Origin: Pseudomonas sp. KBW05
GTDB taxonomy: Bacteria > Pseudomonadota > Gammaproteobacteria > Pseudomonadales > Pseudomonadaceae
Assembly: GCF_003852405.1 (NCBI RefSeq)
Contig: NZ_QAJM01000016.1
Location: 285,124-349,123 of the forward strand
Reading direction: 5' to 3'
DNA length: 64,000 nt
A program made the position numbers and the translations under genes. This document shows positions 16,983 to 26,146 of this stretch, piece by piece (positions within the stretch are counted from its first letter, which is position 1; each line of letters opens with the position of its first letter). The notes beneath the pieces were generated by a model, which was given only the letters and a program-made list of their open reading frames with translations, searched no databases and had not been told where the DNA came from.

Positions 16983-18407
16983 ATGTCCTCCGCTGCATCT
17001 TTCCGTACCGAAAAAGACCTGCTTGGCGTACTCGAAGTACCGGCTCAAGCGTATTACGGCATCCAGACCCTGCGAGCGGTGAACAACTTCCGCCTCTCGG
17101 GCGTTCCGATTTCGCATTACCCGAAATTGGTGGTCGGTCTGGCAATGGTCAAGCAAGCGGCGGCTGACGCCAACCGCGAGCTGGGTCAGCTCAGTGAAGC
17201 CAAGCACGCTGCCATCAGCGAAGCCTGTGCCCGGCTGATCCGCGGCGATTTCCACGAAGAGTTCGTGGTGGACATGATTCAAGGCGGCGCTGGCACTTCA
17301 ACCAACATGAATGCCAACGAAGTGATCGCCAACATCGCGCTGGAGGCCATGGGCCACCAGAAGGGCGAGTACCAGTACCTGCACCCAAACAACGACGTGA
17401 ACATGGCGCAGTCGACCAACGACGCCTACCCGACCGCGATCCGCCTGGGTCTGCTGCTGGGCCATGACGCGCTGCTGGCCAGCCTCGACAGCCTGATCCA
17501 GGCCTTCGCCGCCAAGGGCGTCGAGTTCGGCCATGTGCTGAAAATGGGCCGCACCCAATTGCAAGACGCCGTGCCGATGACCCTCGGCCAGGAATTCCGC
17601 GCCTTCGCCACCACCCTCGGTGAAGACCTGGCCCGCCTGAAAACCCTGGCGCCAGAACTGCTGACCGAAGTGAACCTGGGCGGCACCGCCATCGGTACCG
17701 GCATCAACGCCGACCCGCGTTACCAGGCCCTGGCCGTACAACGCCTGGCCACCATCAGCGGCCAGCCGCTGGTACCGGCTGCCGACCTGATCGAAGCCAC
17801 CTCCGACATGGGCGCCTTCGTGCTGTTCTCCGGCATGCTCAAGCGTACCGCCGTGAAGCTGTCGAAGATCTGCAACGACCTGCGCCTGCTGTCCAGCGGC
17901 CCGCGTACCGGCATCAACGAGATCAACCTGCCAGCGCGTCAGCCAGGCAGCTCAATCATGCCCGGCAAGGTCAACCCGGTGATCCCGGAAGCGGTGAACC
18001 AGGTGGCGTTCCAAGTGATCGGCAACGACCTGGCGCTGACCATGGCAGCCGAAGGCGGCCAACTGCAGCTGAACGTGATGGAGCCGCTGATCGCCTTCAA
18101 GATCTTCGACTCGATCCGCCTGCTGCAACGCGCCATGGACATGCTGCGCGAACACTGCATCGTCGGCATCACCGCCAACGAAGCACGCTGCCGCGAACTG
18201 GTGGAACACTCCATCGGCCTGGTCACCGCGCTGAACCCGTACATCGGCTATGAAAACGCCACCCGCATCGCCCGTATCGCCCTTGAAAGCGGCCGCGGCG
18301 TGCTGGAACTGGTGCGCGAAGAAGGCTTGCTCGACGACGCCATGCTCGACGACATCCTGCGCCCGGAAAACATGATCGCTCCACGTTTGGTCCCGCTGAA
18401 GGCCTAA
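16983..18407 (+). CDS. aspA: Aspartate ammonia-lyase (aspartase)
   Basis: Reversibly deaminates L-aspartate to fumarate and ammonia. The 474-residue protein has the fumarase/aspartase superfamily signature GSSIMPGKVNPVIPE with the catalytic serine loop, plus GAGTSTNMNANEV, NDVNMAQSTNDAYPT and the substrate-binding GRTQLQDAVPMTLGQEF. The start is taken at ATG 16983 (MSSAASF); ATG 16971 is in frame with a GAG directly adjacent. It is followed by a strong terminator, then the amino-acid symporter and asparaginase: together import, deamidation of asparagine and deamination of aspartate feed fumarate and ammonia into metabolism. Confidence 0.97.
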   Translation: MSSAASFRTEKDLLGVLEVPAQAYYGIQTLRAVNNFRLSGVPISHYPKLVVGLAMVKQAAADANRELGQLSEAKHAAISEACARLIRGDFHEEFVVDMIQGGAGTSTNMNANEVIANIALEAMGHQKGEYQYLHPNNDVNMAQSTNDAYPTAIRLGLLLGHDALLASLDSLIQAFAAKGVEFGHVLKMGRTQLQDAVPMTLGQEFRAFATTLGEDLARLKTLAPELLTEVNLGGTAIGTGINADPRYQALAVQRLATISGQPLVPAADLIEATSDMGAFVLFSGMLKRTAVKLSKICNDLRLLSSGPRTGINEINLPARQPGSSIMPGKVNPVIPEAVNQVAFQVIGNDLALTMAAEGGQLQLNVMEPLIAFKIFDSIRLLQRAMDMLREHCIVGITANEARCRELVEHSIGLVTALNPYIGYENATRIARIALESGRGVLELVREEGLLDDAMLDDILRPENMIAPRLVPLKA

Positions 18408-18460
18408 GCGTTTGTTGCACCGCTCACCAGGTTGAGGGACTAGACACCTCTCACCTTTTG

Positions 18461-18496
18461 AGGGCCTGAAGGCTCGTTCTTCAGGCCCTTTTTTTT
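18461..18496 (+). terminator. Intrinsic terminator after aspA
   Basis: Stem agggcctgaa / ttcaggccct with a short loop followed by eight T. A textbook Rho-independent terminator 53 bases past the aspA stop. Confidence 0.95.
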
Positions 18497-18606
18497 GCCT
18501 CAAGGTTGTGAAATGACGCCCATAAAAACTCCAATATCGCCCTGCAAGCCCGCCACCCTGCTGAAACCTTTAATCGCCCCGTGCAGACGGATCACGCGCT
18601 CCTAGG

Positions 18607-18787
18607 TATAGTGCCGCCCCTCTTCGCGCTGCGGCCGTCGGTAACGAGGCCCGGATACACACGCGAAACCGCATGAATAACAACCCGCAAAAGGATTGGG
18701 GTCGAACTGTCGCGCACTGCCTGGTGCTTAGCGACGGCGTCGCACCGTCCTGCGTTTGCCATTAGAAAAATCAGCGAGGAACACTCC
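18607..18787 (+). promoter_or_regulatory. Long structured leader of the amino-acid symporter gene
   Basis: The 380-base gap between aspA and the symporter holds the aspA terminator and then about 290 bases without a credible gene. TATAGT at 18607-18612 is a plausible -10, giving a leader of about 170 bases. Near its end two hairpins compete for the same bases: gtcgc-gcac...gtgc-gcgac (18709-18735) and gacgg...ccgtc (18733-18749). This could be a cis-regulatory RNA; I recognise no known riboswitch class. Confidence 0.4.
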
Positions 18788-20233
18788 ATGCTCGAAGTCA
18801 TCAACGACTTCCTCTCAGGGAAAGTACTGATCGTGCTCATTGTCGGGCTCGGCGGTTATTTCACGATTCGCTCGCGTTTCGTACAACTGCGCCACTTTTT
18901 CCACATGTTCTCGGTGTTTAAAGACAGCCTGAAGAGCAGCTCCGACCAACTCAGCTCGTTCCAGGCGCTGATGCTCAGCCTGGCTGGCCGCGTAGGTGCC
19001 GGTAACATCGCAGGCGTCGGCATTGCCGTGACCCTGGGTGGCCCGGGTGCCGTGTTCTGGATGTGGGTCACCGCGCTGGTGGGCATGTCTTCGAGCTTTA
19101 TCGAATGCTCCCTCGGCCAGCTGTACAAGCGTACCGACGCTGAAGGCACCTTCCGTGGCGGCCCGGCGTATTACATCCAGCACGGCCTGCACAAGCGCTG
19201 GCTGGGCATGGTCATGGCGTTCCTGCTGCTGGTGACCTTCGGCTTCGCCTTCAACGGCCTGCAAGCCCATGCCGTGACGCACTCGCTGAACAACGCCTTC
19301 GGCCTCGACACCACCTACACCGGCCTGGCCCTCGCGGCATTGCTGGGCCTGGTGTTCATCGGCGGGATCAAGCGCATCGCGTCGATTGCCGACCTGCTGG
19401 TGCCGGTCAAGACCCTGGTCTACATCGCCGTGACCCTGTACGTGATCGTGCTGCAATTCGACCACGTACCGGCCATGCTGATGACCATCGTCAAGAGCGC
19501 CTTCGGCCTCGACCAAGCCTTCGGTGGCCTGGTGGGCAGCGCGATCATCATGGGTGTGAAACGCGGCGTGTTCGCCAACGAAGCAGGTCTGGGCAGTGCG
19601 CCTAACGTGGCGGCGGTGGCTTCCGTAGAGCACCCGATTGCCCAGGGCGTGGTCCAGGCGTTCAGCGTGTTCCTCGACACCTTCGTGATCTGCACCTGCA
19701 CCGCGTTGCTGATCCTGCTCTCCGGCTTCTACACCCCAGGCTTTGAAGGCGACGGCATTGCCCTGACCCAGAACTCCCTGGCGGCCGTGGTCGGTGACTG
19801 GGGCCGCATGTTCATCTCCGTGGCCCTGGCGTTGTTCGTGTTCACCTCGATCATGTACAACTACTACCTCGGCGAGAGCAACCTGCGCTTCCTGGTGGGC
19901 AACAACCGCAAGGTGCTGATGGGTTATCGCGCACTGGTGCTGGCCCTGATTTTCTGGGGTTCCATCGAGAACCTGAGCACCGTGTTCGCGTTCGCCGACA
20001 TCACCATGACCATGCTCGCCTTCGTCAACCTGTTCGCCCTGGCGTTCCTGTTCAAGATCGCCATGCGCATCCTGAACGACTACGACAACCAGCGCGCGGC
20101 AGGCATCAAGACGCCGGTGTTCGACTCCAGCCAGTTCCCTGACCTGGACCTGGACCGCAAGGCCTGGCCGGCCAATCCGGTAAAGCCGGACGCCGCTACT
20201 TCGGCTGAGCTGAACGCCCAAGTACAACGCTAA
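18788..20233 (+). CDS. Sodium:alanine/glycine symporter (AGCS family)
   Basis: Inner-membrane Na+-coupled amino-acid importer, 481 residues with about ten or eleven hydrophobic helices. Family landmarks are the unwound-helix motif LAGRVGAGNIAGVGIAVTLGG near residue 65, the central GVFANEAGLGSAPNVAA segment and FTSIMYNYYLGE towards the end. The tail is hydrophilic. The ATG is preceded by GCGAGGA. Placed between aspartase and asparaginase, the likely substrate is a small neutral amino acid or asparagine/aspartate; the sequence does not settle which. Confidence 0.94.
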   Translation: MLEVINDFLSGKVLIVLIVGLGGYFTIRSRFVQLRHFFHMFSVFKDSLKSSSDQLSSFQALMLSLAGRVGAGNIAGVGIAVTLGGPGAVFWMWVTALVGMSSSFIECSLGQLYKRTDAEGTFRGGPAYYIQHGLHKRWLGMVMAFLLLVTFGFAFNGLQAHAVTHSLNNAFGLDTTYTGLALAALLGLVFIGGIKRIASIADLLVPVKTLVYIAVTLYVIVLQFDHVPAMLMTIVKSAFGLDQAFGGLVGSAIIMGVKRGVFANEAGLGSAPNVAAVASVEHPIAQGVVQAFSVFLDTFVICTCTALLILLSGFYTPGFEGDGIALTQNSLAAVVGDWGRMFISVALALFVFTSIMYNYYLGESNLRFLVGNNRKVLMGYRALVLALIFWGSIENLSTVFAFADITMTMLAFVNLFALAFLFKIAMRILNDYDNQRAAGIKTPVFDSSQFPDLDLDRKAWPANPVKPDAATSAELNAQVQR

Positions 20234-20248
20234 ACATCGATAGATGAC

Positions 20249-20292
20249 ACGCCGCCCGGCCTTGGGCATGCTCTGGGCCCGGCGGCGTTTTT
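20249..20292 (+). terminator. Intrinsic terminator between symporter and asparaginase
   Basis: GC-rich stem acgccgcc...ggcggcgt extended past one C:C mismatch by cggcc/ggccc-type pairs, then five T. Only about 18 bases separate it from the asparaginase start, so asparaginase depends on readthrough or its own start inside this region. Confidence 0.85.
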
Positions 20293-20310
20293 CGTTCAGG
20301 AGATTTCTCG

Positions 20311-21288
20311 ATGCAATCAGCTAACAATGTGATGGTGCTCTACACCGGCGGCACCATCGGCATGCAAGCCAGCGCCAACGGCCTGTCCCCGGCCTCCGGC
20401 TTCGAAGCGCGTATGCGCGAACAGCTCGCCGGCCAAGCATTGCCCGCCTGGCGCTTCCAGGAAATGGCCCCGCTGATCGACAGCGCCAACATGAACCCGG
20501 CCTACTGGCAGCGTTTGCGCGCGGCGGTGATTGACGCGGTGGACGGCGGCTGCGACAGCGTGCTGATCCTGCACGGCACCGACACCCTGGCTTACAGCGC
20601 GGCGGCCATGAGCTTCCAGCTGCTGGGCCTGCCGGTCCCTGTAGTGTTCACCGGTTCGATGTTGCCGGCTGGCGTGCCAGACAGCGATGCCTGGGAAAAC
20701 GTCAGCGGCGCGCTGCTAGCCCTGGGCGCAGGCCTATTGGCGGGCGTGCACCTGCACTTCCACGGCGCGATGATGGCCCCCACTGCCTGCGCGAAGATTC
20801 GCAGTTTCGGCCGCAACCCATTCGCGGCGCTCAATCGCCAGGGTGGCGTGGCCCGTGCCGAGTCCATCCCGGCAGCGTTGGACTATCGCCAGCCCAAGGC
20901 CCTGGCCAACGTCGGCGTGCTGCCTCTGGTTCCGGGTATCGGCGCGGCGCAGCTGGACGCGGTAATCGGCAGCGGCATTCAAGCGTTGATCCTCGAATGC
21001 TTCGGCAGTGGTACCGGCCCTAGCGACAACCCTGAGTTCCTCACCAGCCTTGAGCGCGCGCAGGCCCAGGGCGTGGTCGTGGTGGCGATCACCCAATGCC
21101 ATGAAGGCGGCGTCGAGCTGGATGTCTACGAAGCCGGTAGCCGCCTGCGTGGCGTGGGCGTGCTGTCGGGTGGCGGCATGACCCGTGAAGCGGCGTTCGG
21201 CAAGCTCAATGCGCTGCTCGGTGCAGGCCTGGACACTACCGAGGTCCGCCGGCTGGTGGAAGCCAACCTGTGCGGTGAACTGGGCTAA
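20311..21288 (+). CDS. ansA: L-asparaginase
   Basis: Hydrolyses L-asparagine to aspartate and ammonia. The 325-residue protein has both catalytic signatures: YTGGTIGM with the nucleophilic threonine near residue 13 and LHGTDTLAYSA with the second Thr-Asp pair near residue 90. No signal peptide is seen, so a cytoplasmic, type I-like enzyme is likely. The ATG has AGGAGA upstream. Its product aspartate is the substrate of the aspartase encoded upstream. Confidence 0.94.
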   Translation: MQSANNVMVLYTGGTIGMQASANGLSPASGFEARMREQLAGQALPAWRFQEMAPLIDSANMNPAYWQRLRAAVIDAVDGGCDSVLILHGTDTLAYSAAAMSFQLLGLPVPVVFTGSMLPAGVPDSDAWENVSGALLALGAGLLAGVHLHFHGAMMAPTACAKIRSFGRNPFAALNRQGGVARAESIPAALDYRQPKALANVGVLPLVPGIGAAQLDAVIGSGIQALILECFGSGTGPSDNPEFLTSLERAQAQGVVVVAITQCHEGGVELDVYEAGSRLRGVGVLSGGGMTREAAFGKLNALLGAGLDTTEVRRLVEANLCGELG

Positions 21289-21337
21289 GCCCCCTACATA
21301 ATCACCGCCCTCCTGACCCCACGCTTCCTAGCATGGC

Positions 21338-21366
21338 AACACCCGAGGCATGCCCTCGGGTTGTTT
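21338..21366 (+). terminator. Terminator after asparaginase
   Basis: Hairpin caac-a-cccgagg / cctcggg-ttg with one bulge, then ttt. It separates the asparaginase gene from the large toxin-like gene that follows. Confidence 0.75.
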
Positions 21367-21394
21367 CCAACCCTAGGCACGTCAGGAGCTGCCC

Positions 21395-24300
21395 ATGACT
21401 TCAACCCCTACCCCGCACGCCCGGCCCGACCCCACTGCCGCCGTGTTCGCCCAAATGTCCGCCGGGCCGACTTTCCACGAAGTGGCTGCGACACTGTTGC
21501 GCGAGCAGTTGCAAGAACAATACCCCACGCTGGATATCGACCCCGAAATCACCATGGTCGGCACGCCCTCTTGGGATTGGGTCGACGATCAGCTCGTCGC
21601 GGGCACCCCACATTACCAGCCACTCAGCGATGTATTGGCCAGGCAGGCGGTGCTGGCGGTGCCGGCGATTTATCTTGAAGGCGAACACTTTCTCACCCGC
21701 CTACCCATCGTTGAACCGGCCGCACACCTGCCCGTGCGTATCGACAAGATTGCCGAACTGATCAACGTGCTGGCGCCGGTGATGATTCGCGCCTACCAAG
21801 ACCAACAGGTCGGCTACTGGAACCAGTCCAATGGTACCGGGCCCCATTGGCATCAGTTGTCGAGGACGTTGCGCGATATCTGGAACGTGGACCAGGTACA
21901 GGGCTGGACGGCCCAGGACTGCCTGATGGCCCGTCAGTTGTACCGCGCGCCTGACATTGAAGATCGGCGCCAGGGCGACCAGTACGCCACGCGAAGCTAC
22001 CTATTGAATATCGACGAGGTCGATAGCCAGGGCAAGGTCAAGCATCTGAACGAGCACCTGGTCACGGTGCTGATAGGCAAGCAGGACGACCGTGAGGTGA
22101 TCCTCGCCCACTCGTTGCTGCACGGCTTCGAAAAATTCAGTTCCCTGGCGCAATTGGGCCAGGCACTGACCACGCTGGTCGACACGTCAATCGCCCACGC
22201 AGCCCTGCAGTGGCGTTTGGTGGAGCCCCAAGGCAATTACTTCGATCACTTGGCCTGTGCATTGATTGCCGTGCAGATCGAAGCCATCGGCGCCCTCGAC
22301 TTTTCCGATATAAGGGGCGGCGCAGCCAGCCAGGCACCGCTGGCCGTGCCACCCAGCAGCGAACCTGCCGCAGCGGACGATGACCTGCAATGGTTCCAAC
22401 AGGCCTTGCCGGATTGGCTGAGCCAGGCAACCAGCTCCGACCTCAGCGCGTTCTCCCGGCACCTTAAGGATCTGGCGGCATTGCATCGCGTCAACGAGGG
22501 CAGGACCTACCTGGACGCCATCGAGCCGATCCAGGCCTACGCCCTCAACCAGTTGCGCAACGAAATGCTCAAGGAACATGCCGACGCCGCCACGCTGATG
22601 CTCGATAAAATCGAACTGGTGGTGCAGAGCCCGGTTATCTGGGGCACCTTCACCGTGCCGGGGCTAACGGACACCACCGTCTTCAGCCTGACCGAGTTGG
22701 CCCTGCAAAACCTGATTGCTGTGCCGTTGGGCGATAAGACGCTACGCGTTCAAGGCGGTAACGGTCTGCCGGACTGGCTCACTGTCAGCTACCTGGAAAG
22801 CCTGATCAGCCGCATCGACATCGGCCGCCGTTACCCGTCCCTGATCAACAGCACCCTGCTGAGCGACCCCCAGGAATCGGGCCGTCGCCAGCAACTCTTC
22901 ATTCAGCACCTGCGCATTCAACTACCGTTGCTCGCGCTGCAATGCAAGATCCGCGGGCAGTACGGTATCGACGAACGTGGCTACCGGTACATCGCCGCCC
23001 TGATGCAGGAACAGGCCGTAGACCGCCAGGTCGATGGCCTGCGTATCAGCCTGCGGCCCTTGGCATTCGTGCCACAACGGCGCACCGACAACTCAGAGGA
23101 TGAGGTGCAGAACATGTATGTGATCGGCCCACAGGACCCTTCAGCCGGGCCGTGCCTGCTGTACCGCCCGCTGCTGGATCCGCCACTGATCCAATATCCC
23201 TCACCGACCAACCTGCTGTACGCCGTGCAGCAGTCGTCGCGGCTGCGTACGTCGGTACTGGCCTGGTTACCCGACGGGGCGCGCGAGGACTACACCCGCT
23301 ACGTCTTCCCCGGCACGCTGCCCTCGCCTTGGGCCGCGGCGGAGTTTCTGGTCGACCCGCTCAAACTTTGGACCCTGAGCGGGCCGATGAGCCTGGGGGT
23401 ACATGCCCTGGACGGCAATATCTTCGCCCACCTGTACACGGCCAATGCCCAGGCGATGGCCGAGCTGGCGAACCGTCAATCCGTGTCAAATGCAGAAGCC
23501 CGCTGGGACACCTTCAAACGTGCCGGCTGGCTGCTATTCAATGCGGCGCTGCCGTTTATGGGGCGAACGGCAGGTGCCGCAGCCTGGGTCTGGCAGATCA
23601 TGGATCAACTGCAACAGGTGGTCGACGCCAGCGAGCACCCCGAGCAGCAGTCCCCCTGGGAAGCCTTGAGCGAGCTATTGCTCAACCTCGGCATGGCCGC
23701 CGCACTGCACGGCCTTTCTCGAGGCGGTCCAAAAGCGCGGCCCGAACCACCGATAAAACGCCCACCCGAGCCGCACAGACCCTCCGAGCCCAACGCCCAG
23801 CAGGTCACCCGATTGGCCACCCTCAGTAGCGACGAACTGCCGACAACGCACCTGCAGCCATTGCACACTCTTGGCGCCACGACCCGCAAACCCGTAAGGC
23901 TGATCGAGGTACTGGACCGCTTCAAGGTCGCCAAACCGGCGACCCTGGGCGCGCCCATCAATGAGCCGGGAGCCCACCTGCATTTGTATCCCGACGCGGG
24001 TAAATACTACGCTCCGGTTGGCTCGCGCTGGTTCGAGGTGACGGTGGATGAAAACGATACCGTGTTGATCGTCGATTCCACCCAACCTGAGCGCACCGGC
24101 CCACCCTTGATCAGCAATCGCCAGGGCAACTGGTTTGTGGACGTGCGTTTGCGCCTGCGCGGTGGCGGCCCCAAAAGCATGCTGCGCAAAGCCAAGACCC
24201 TGGTCGAGAAGCGTGCCGAGCAGCTACGCAAGCAACTGAGCGATTTCGAAAACGATAAAAAGAAAGCCCAAAACGAGTTGCAACAGGCTCACCAAGCGAT

Positions 24301-25987
24301 GGCCGAGGCCCCTTCCACTTCTGCCCAGGCGTTACGCCAGACCTATCTGCAAACCCTGGATACCCAGCGCAACGAATATGAAACCGCCTTGCAGCAACTC
24401 AAGGAGCTCAATGTGCATGCGCCAATCGCCGACTATTCGCAAAAGGCGCTCAACTACCTCAAGGCACAGACCGAGTTCACCCGTGCGGATATCCGCGATG
24501 CGCTGACTGATTTCACACCCACACTGCGCACGGTGCTGGACCAGATCGATCATCAGGCAGAGGAGCCGCAAGCGCGCAATATTGAAGATTCCCAGCGCAT
24601 GAGCACGCTGAACCAGCAGATGATCCAGCGCCTTGAGTACATGCAGGGGCGCTTTGTCGAACTGCGCAAACTGCAACGCGACGGCCTGCGGCTGATCAAT
24701 GCGATAAAAGGCACCCTGCCCGCGTATGACTCGGATGCGCTCAAGGCGCTGCAAGTCGCCTTGAGCCGCAACCTGTGCCTGGATGCGCAGACCGTGCACA
24801 CCGAGCCACACGCCTGGTCCAAGCTGGACAGCATCGTCGATACCGCCGGCGTGGCGATCCAATGCCTGCGTGACACCCTGGAAGAGCGCAGTGAAAGCCG
24901 CCTGGATGAACGTTTCGATACCTTGAACAACCTGATCGAGCAATTTCGTCTGGTGGATGAGCGTCTGGTTGACCTCAAGGATCAGCACACCCCCCATGTC
25001 CTCGATGAACCCGTGCAAGGCCTGCGCGATCAACTGGCCGAATTCAACCGACGTGCGATCAGTAACCTGGCGCTGGTAAGCGCCGAACGGGATACCTTGC
25101 GCAACCGTCCCAGTCCGCCGCCGACACCGCCGCGCCCGCATAAGCGGTTTATCCGCACCCGCTACAGCGGCCAGTTGATCGGAGAGCCGCGCTTGACCCC
25201 GATTGGCCTGGACACGGGCCTGGTGGACATCTTCTCGCCGATCACACGCAAGGTGGTTGCCACCTATCACGAAAAAACGCCGGGGCTGTGGGTCGAGCAC
25301 TTCAAGACCCCACCGGTCAGCCCGGCGCTGCTGGATATACAAACCAGCATTCTCCGCGGCCAGGCCCTGCTCGACGAAATACCGGCCTTCCTGGCGCAGG
25401 CCGAGACGTTAGCGGCACAGCCAGCGCGCAACCCCATTGGTATCGAGTACCTTTACCATCAACAGGCCAAGCTACTGGAGCAGGCCGTCAGCGCAATCGA
25501 AACCGCGTTGACCCAAAGCAATGCAACCGAGAGCACCAACCTGCCTGCCAGTTGGGTTACCAAAGCGTTGACTGAATCCATTACCAGCCTGTACCGCAAA
25601 AGCAATGAGCAAGTGACGCACCTGCTCAAGCAGCGCCCCCCGACAGTCTCCGCCCTGGAATGGCTCAAGCAACAGGACGCCGTCAGCATTAAACAAAGCA
25701 TCTTCCGTCGTCGCCTGAAAAGCCCGGTGCTCGACTACCTCGACGAATACACCGTCACCGACAGCAGCATCCACAAACCCCTCTGGTATGCGCACTTTCA
25801 CTACAGTACCTCGTGGACGCCCGCCAGGACCTACCTGTCAGCCCGCCTGAAAACCTTAGAAGAACACAGCCTGGGGGCGGCCGCCGACACCCCGAAAGGG
25901 TTGAGCGACGAGCAAAAAGTTGCCTTCTTGCGCAGCGAGATCAGCCTCGGCGCCGCCCGCCGGCTGTTTTTCGGTGACGCCCCATAA
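21395..25987 (+). CDS. Giant DUF6543 / dermonecrotic-toxin-like protein, copy 1
   Basis: A 1530-residue protein of the large Pseudomonas family annotated as dermonecrotic toxin domain or DUF6543; no activity is established and I see no catalytic motif I can name. No signal peptide. A strongly hydrophobic stretch at about residues 710-735 and a second at about 760-775 resemble membrane-insertion helices of toxin translocation domains. A conserved block near 862 (HLHLYPDAGKYYAPVGSRWF) and another near 1255 (GEPRLTP...YHEKTPGLWVE) recur in the neighbour. Between about 930 and 1130 the sequence is charged and helical, probably coiled coil. The start is ATG 21395 with AGGAGCTG upstream. The end motif RSEISLGAARRLFFG is shared with copy 2. 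Probably an effector delivered to other cells; this is inference. Confidence 0.8.
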   Translation: MTSTPTPHARPDPTAAVFAQMSAGPTFHEVAATLLREQLQEQYPTLDIDPEITMVGTPSWDWVDDQLVAGTPHYQPLSDVLARQAVLAVPAIYLEGEHFLTRLPIVEPAAHLPVRIDKIAELINVLAPVMIRAYQDQQVGYWNQSNGTGPHWHQLSRTLRDIWNVDQVQGWTAQDCLMARQLYRAPDIEDRRQGDQYATRSYLLNIDEVDSQGKVKHLNEHLVTVLIGKQDDREVILAHSLLHGFEKFSSLAQLGQALTTLVDTSIAHAALQWRLVEPQGNYFDHLACALIAVQIEAIGALDFSDIRGGAASQAPLAVPPSSEPAAADDDLQWFQQALPDWLSQATSSDLSAFSRHLKDLAALHRVNEGRTYLDAIEPIQAYALNQLRNEMLKEHADAATLMLDKIELVVQSPVIWGTFTVPGLTDTTVFSLTELALQNLIAVPLGDKTLRVQGGNGLPDWLTVSYLESLISRIDIGRRYPSLINSTLLSDPQESGRRQQLFIQHLRIQLPLLALQCKIRGQYGIDERGYRYIAALMQEQAVDRQVDGLRISLRPLAFVPQRRTDNSEDEVQNMYVIGPQDPSAGPCLLYRPLLDPPLIQYPSPTNLLYAVQQSSRLRTSVLAWLPDGAREDYTRYVFPGTLPSPWAAAEFLVDPLKLWTLSGPMSLGVHALDGNIFAHLYTANAQAMAELANRQSVSNAEARWDTFKRAGWLLFNAALPFMGRTAGAAAWVWQIMDQLQQVVDASEHPEQQSPWEALSELLLNLGMAAALHGLSRGGPKARPEPPIKRPPEPHRPSEPNAQQVTRLATLSSDELPTTHLQPLHTLGATTRKPVRLIEVLDRFKVAKPATLGAPINEPGAHLHLYPDAGKYYAPVGSRWFEVTVDENDTVLIVDSTQPERTGPPLISNRQGNWFVDVRLRLRGGGPKSMLRKAKTLVEKRAEQLRKQLSDFENDKKKAQNELQQAHQAMAEAPSTSAQALRQTYLQTLDTQRNEYETALQQLKELNVHAPIADYSQKALNYLKAQTEFTRADIRDALTDFTPTLRTVLDQIDHQAEEPQARNIEDSQRMSTLNQQMIQRLEYMQGRFVELRKLQRDGLRLINAIKGTLPAYDSDALKALQVALSRNLCLDAQTVHTEPHAWSKLDSIVDTAGVAIQCLRDTLEERSESRLDERFDTLNNLIEQFRLVDERLVDLKDQHTPHVLDEPVQGLRDQLAEFNRRAISNLALVSAERDTLRNRPSPPPTPPRPHKRFIRTRYSGQLIGEPRLTPIGLDTGLVDIFSPITRKVVATYHEKTPGLWVEHFKTPPVSPALLDIQTSILRGQALLDEIPAFLAQAETLAAQPARNPIGIEYLYHQQAKLLEQAVSAIETALTQSNATESTNLPASWVTKALTESITSLYRKSNEQVTHLLKQRPPTVSALEWLKQQDAVSIKQSIFRRRLKSPVLDYLDEYTVTDSSIHKPLWYAHFHYSTSWTPARTYLSARLKTLEEHSLGAAADTPKGLSDEQKVAFLRSEISLGAARRLFFGDAP

Positions 25988-26146
25988 CCGACTGTTGTAT
26001 CGGTTCAAGACCGTGACCCGATCCGCCAAACCCGCCCCCAACCAGGGAGCGGGATTGCCTACTTATCTACCGTCTGCATTGCGCCCTCAATGATTACCTT
26101 GCGCCAGCCCAGTCCAAACGGGCTGATGACCGCCAAGGAGCTGAAA

